A DNA stretch of 64,000 bases from NCBI RefSeq assembly GCF_003309065.1, contig NZ_POAF01000002.1:1-64000 (forward strand), in the 5' to 3' direction. The stretch's first letter is position 1. Each line of letters begins with the position of its first letter. The stretch is from Glutamicibacter soli (GTDB lineage: Bacteria; Actinomycetota; Actinomycetes; Actinomycetales; Micrococcaceae). The notes below the pieces were generated by a model. It did no database searches. It had not been told where the DNA came from and worked only from the letters and a program-made list of their open reading frames with translations. This document shows positions 62,243 to 64,000 of this stretch, piece by piece. Made by a program: the position numbers and the translations under genes.

Positions 62243-63430
62243 ATGGACCAATCGAGCAAACCGTCACGGCTGCTGGGGGTGGATGCGGCACGTCTTGCCG
62301 CCATCCTAGGCATGTTCGCGGCCCACATTTTCAGCCTGTACGAAAGGGGGCCCGAAGGAGCCTACTCCCCTACGTTTACCGGGGCTGTAGCCGCGGGGCG
62401 GGCTTCGGTTTTGTTCATGGTTTTGGCCGGAGTTTCGCTGACGCTGCTGACGCGTTCGCTAGCGCGCAGGGGCTTTTCCAACCCCAAGGTTTACTCAGTC
62501 CTTGCCCTGAGAGCATCAATTATTGCCGTGCTCGGAATGCTGATTGGACCGTCAAATGAAGGCATTGCGGTCATTTTGGTTCACTATGGCCTACTTTTCC
62601 TGTTGCTTCCTCTGGCCCTGAGGCTCTCAAGAACAACAATTTGGGTAGTCTCAGCCCTATGGCTGCTGATCATGCCTATACTGTGGCGGCCCTTGGCGCA
62701 CGCCTGGGAGGGCCAGACGCTCGGGCACAACCCGACCTTTCTCGACCTGCTCACCCCAGAGCTGCTGCTCAAGGACATCTTGGTCACCGGCTACTACCCG
62801 CTGATGGTCTGGGTCGGATTCGGGCTGCTGGGCATCGCGCTGGGGCGCACGTCCCTGGCTTCGCCGGCGACCGCCGCAAAGCTCGCCGCAGGCGGGGCGG
62901 CGGCGGCCCTTACGACGCTCGCGCTCGGCTGGGCGGCTACGAGCCGGTTTACCGAGCAGATCGCAGCCGCCGTACGGATCCCCCTGGACGACGTGGGCGC
63001 ACTGGTGGCCGCCGGCCGTCTGCCGCGAGTCAGCCTGGATCCGTTGTTGGCGGACCCCTCCTACATCTGGCTGCCCACCGCGCACAGCACCTCACTGGTC
63101 TTCACCCTCCATGCGGCCGCCTGCGCCGTCACGGCGATCGGCCTGATGCAGCTGGTCGTTCCGTTGCTGGGCCTGGTGGGCTGGTTCCTTGCCGGGGCGG
63201 GACGGGCCCCGTTGACGCTGTACGCGGGGCATATTCTGGTCCTGCCCCTGATGCAGGACTACCTGCCGCCGATGGCGATCTGGTGGATCCTGTGCGCGGC
63301 TACCGCGGCGCTGGGGCTCTGGCTCGGATTCACCAAGTCCACCGGCCCTCTGGAATACGTGGTGCGGGTCCTGAGCGGCGCCGACTCCGAGCCACCCGGC
63401 AGGGGCGCTTCGGCCCCGCCGTCCCGCTGA
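62243..63430 (+). CDS. Multi-pass membrane protein of the DUF418/DUF1624 (acetyltransferase-like) group
   Basis: 395 residues with about ten hydrophobic helices. The N-terminal RLLGVDAARLAAILGMFAAHIF is the conserved opening of DUF1624/heparan-N-acetyltransferase-like proteins, and the C-terminal GRAPLTLYAGHILVLPLM matches the DUF418 pattern. Probably transfers or transports an acyl or sugar-linked group in the membrane; exact role unknown. Divergent from dapA with a 67-base gap. Confidence 0.75.
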   Translation: MDQSSKPSRLLGVDAARLAAILGMFAAHIFSLYERGPEGAYSPTFTGAVAAGRASVLFMVLAGVSLTLLTRSLARRGFSNPKVYSVLALRASIIAVLGMLIGPSNEGIAVILVHYGLLFLLLPLALRLSRTTIWVVSALWLLIMPILWRPLAHAWEGQTLGHNPTFLDLLTPELLLKDILVTGYYPLMVWVGFGLLGIALGRTSLASPATAAKLAAGGAAAALTTLALGWAATSRFTEQIAAAVRIPLDDVGALVAAGRLPRVSLDPLLADPSYIWLPTAHSTSLVFTLHAAACAVTAIGLMQLVVPLLGLVGWFLAGAGRAPLTLYAGHILVLPLMQDYLPPMAIWWILCAATAALGLWLGFTKSTGPLEYVVRVLSGADSEPPGRGASAPPSR

Positions 63431-63466
63431 GCCGGTGGCGCCGGCTCCCGACGAACACCCAAAAGA

Positions 63467-63498
63467 TCCCCGCCTTCCTTGGTCGAGGAAGACGGGGA
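63467..63498. terminator. Bidirectional terminator between convergent genes
   Basis: TCCCCGCCTTCCT (63467-63479) and AGGAAGACGGGGA (63486-63498) form a 13-base stem with one mismatch. It lies 36 bases after the plus-strand membrane protein stop and 31 bases after the stop of the minus-strand gene. Confidence 0.8.
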
Positions 63499-63529
63499 CC
63501 TGTGCTGTCGTAGGCAATGCGCCGCAGGA

Positions 63530-63985
63530 TTAGACCGCTCCGGTCTTCTGCTCCTGGCGCCAGAAGCCGATGGACGTGCGCATCGAGTTGCGCGCCCGGC
63601 GCTTGTCGCCGCAGGCCTCGTAGGCCAGGGCCAGACGGTACCAGGACTTCCAGGACTCCGGGTTTTCCTCCACATCGCGTTGGTGGTTGGGGAAGTCGGC
63701 ATCCGCGGCTTCACGCACGAACCGTCCCGACGGCATGCGCGGCAGGTCCTCGGGCAGTTCGCCCAGCGTGGCCAGGGTCTTGCCCATGGCTTCGGTGCGC
63801 AGTCCGAACAGGACTTCGCGGATCAGGATCCAGACGCCGAACGCGGGAACCACCAGAATGGCGACACCCATGATCTTTGCCGTCAGCGAATCGGTACCCA
63901 TGAAGCGGAACGCCTGGGTGAATGCCATGCCGATATACAGGGCGAAGAGAATGAGGATTCCGCCGACCCAAAGTTTTGTTTTCAC
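63530..63985 (-). CDS. Conserved membrane protein with two helices and a TPR-like tail
   Basis: 151 residues. Two transmembrane helices (about 5-27 and 36-62) are followed by a cytoplasmic region with RFVREAADADFPNHQRDVEENPESWKSWYRLALAYEACGDKRRARNSMRTSIGFWR. The WYRLALAYEACGDKRRARNSM part fits one TPR repeat. This layout recurs in Micrococcaceae; function unknown. The start lies close to the window edge and looks complete. Confidence 0.75.
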   Translation of the reverse strand: MKTKLWVGGILILFALYIGMAFTQAFRFMGTDSLTAKIMGVAILVVPAFGVWILIREVLFGLRTEAMGKTLATLGELPEDLPRMPSGRFVREAADADFPNHQRDVEENPESWKSWYRLALAYEACGDKRRARNSMRTSIGFWRQEQKTGAV

Positions 63986-64000
63986 TGGCCCAGCTCCAGG

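Overview
The window looks like chromosome of a high-GC actinobacterium of the family Micrococcaceae (Arthrobacter/Glutamicibacter type). The evidence is GC-rich codon use, frequent GTG starts, leaderless-looking promoters, a mycothiol-dependent-type enzyme, PriA, ClgR, DUF3046, DUF1844 and DUF5129 family proteins, and the neighbourhoods ftsK-pgsA-pncC-clgR-recA-recX-miaB-miaA-dapF and pheST/argCJBDFR/argH/tyrS. The genus is an inference. No phage, IS element, CRISPR array or tRNA gene was seen. Most of the window is housekeeping backbone; accessory material is concentrated at about 14.5-21.8 kb and 56.7-59.3 kb.

Layout. 1-468: promoter and leader of a ribosomal RNA operon that would lie just left of the window on the minus strand. 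0.5-8.1 kb: tyrS, a HelD/HelR-type RNA polymerase recycling ATPase, apt, a DinB/maleylpyruvate-isomerase-like protein, argH, and a macrodomain gene on the opposite strand. 8.4-14.4 kb: the arginine operon argC-J-B-D-F-R (minus strand). Matching tandem ARG boxes lie upstream of argC and of the detached argH. 14.5-21.8 kb: mixed genes (quinone oxidoreductase, amidohydrolase, DUF5129 membrane protein, PadR regulator with a HAAS-like membrane partner, phosphoribosyltransferase, frameshifted GNAT acetyltransferase, methyltransferase). 21.8-30.3 kb: pheS-pheT, a lipoprotein, a NUDIX hydrolase, an rRNA methyltransferase, the infC-rpmI-rplT operon and a DUF1844 gene.

30.4-36.3 kb: MFS transporter, SseB-like protein, and a histidine operon hisC-B-H-(49-codon ORF)-A. 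36.3-42.4 kb: an SOS pair (lexA and a divergent LysM membrane protein with LexA boxes between them), dinG, hflX and a methyltransferase. 42.4-53.2 kb: dapF, miaA, miaB, recX, recA with a LexA box inside its promoter, DUF3046, clgR, pncC, pgsA, ftsK. 53.3-56.5 kb: a glycine-betaine/choline-type ABC importer whose four genes are linked by ATGA overlaps. 56.7-64 kb: TM2 protein, two small membrane proteins, a tyrosine-rich secreted protein, rnj, dapA, a DUF418/DUF1624-like membrane protein and a TPR-like membrane protein.

Nothing here is clearly a wholly new system. The points most worth following are an L20 ribosomal protein with a long Ala-rich linker and an extra C-terminal module, infC starting at ATC behind a hairpin-rich leader, the split arginine regulon with matched operators, the LexA/LysM/RecA operators, a missed small membrane-protein ORF in the his operon, and two adjacent perfect palindromes at the pheS start codon.
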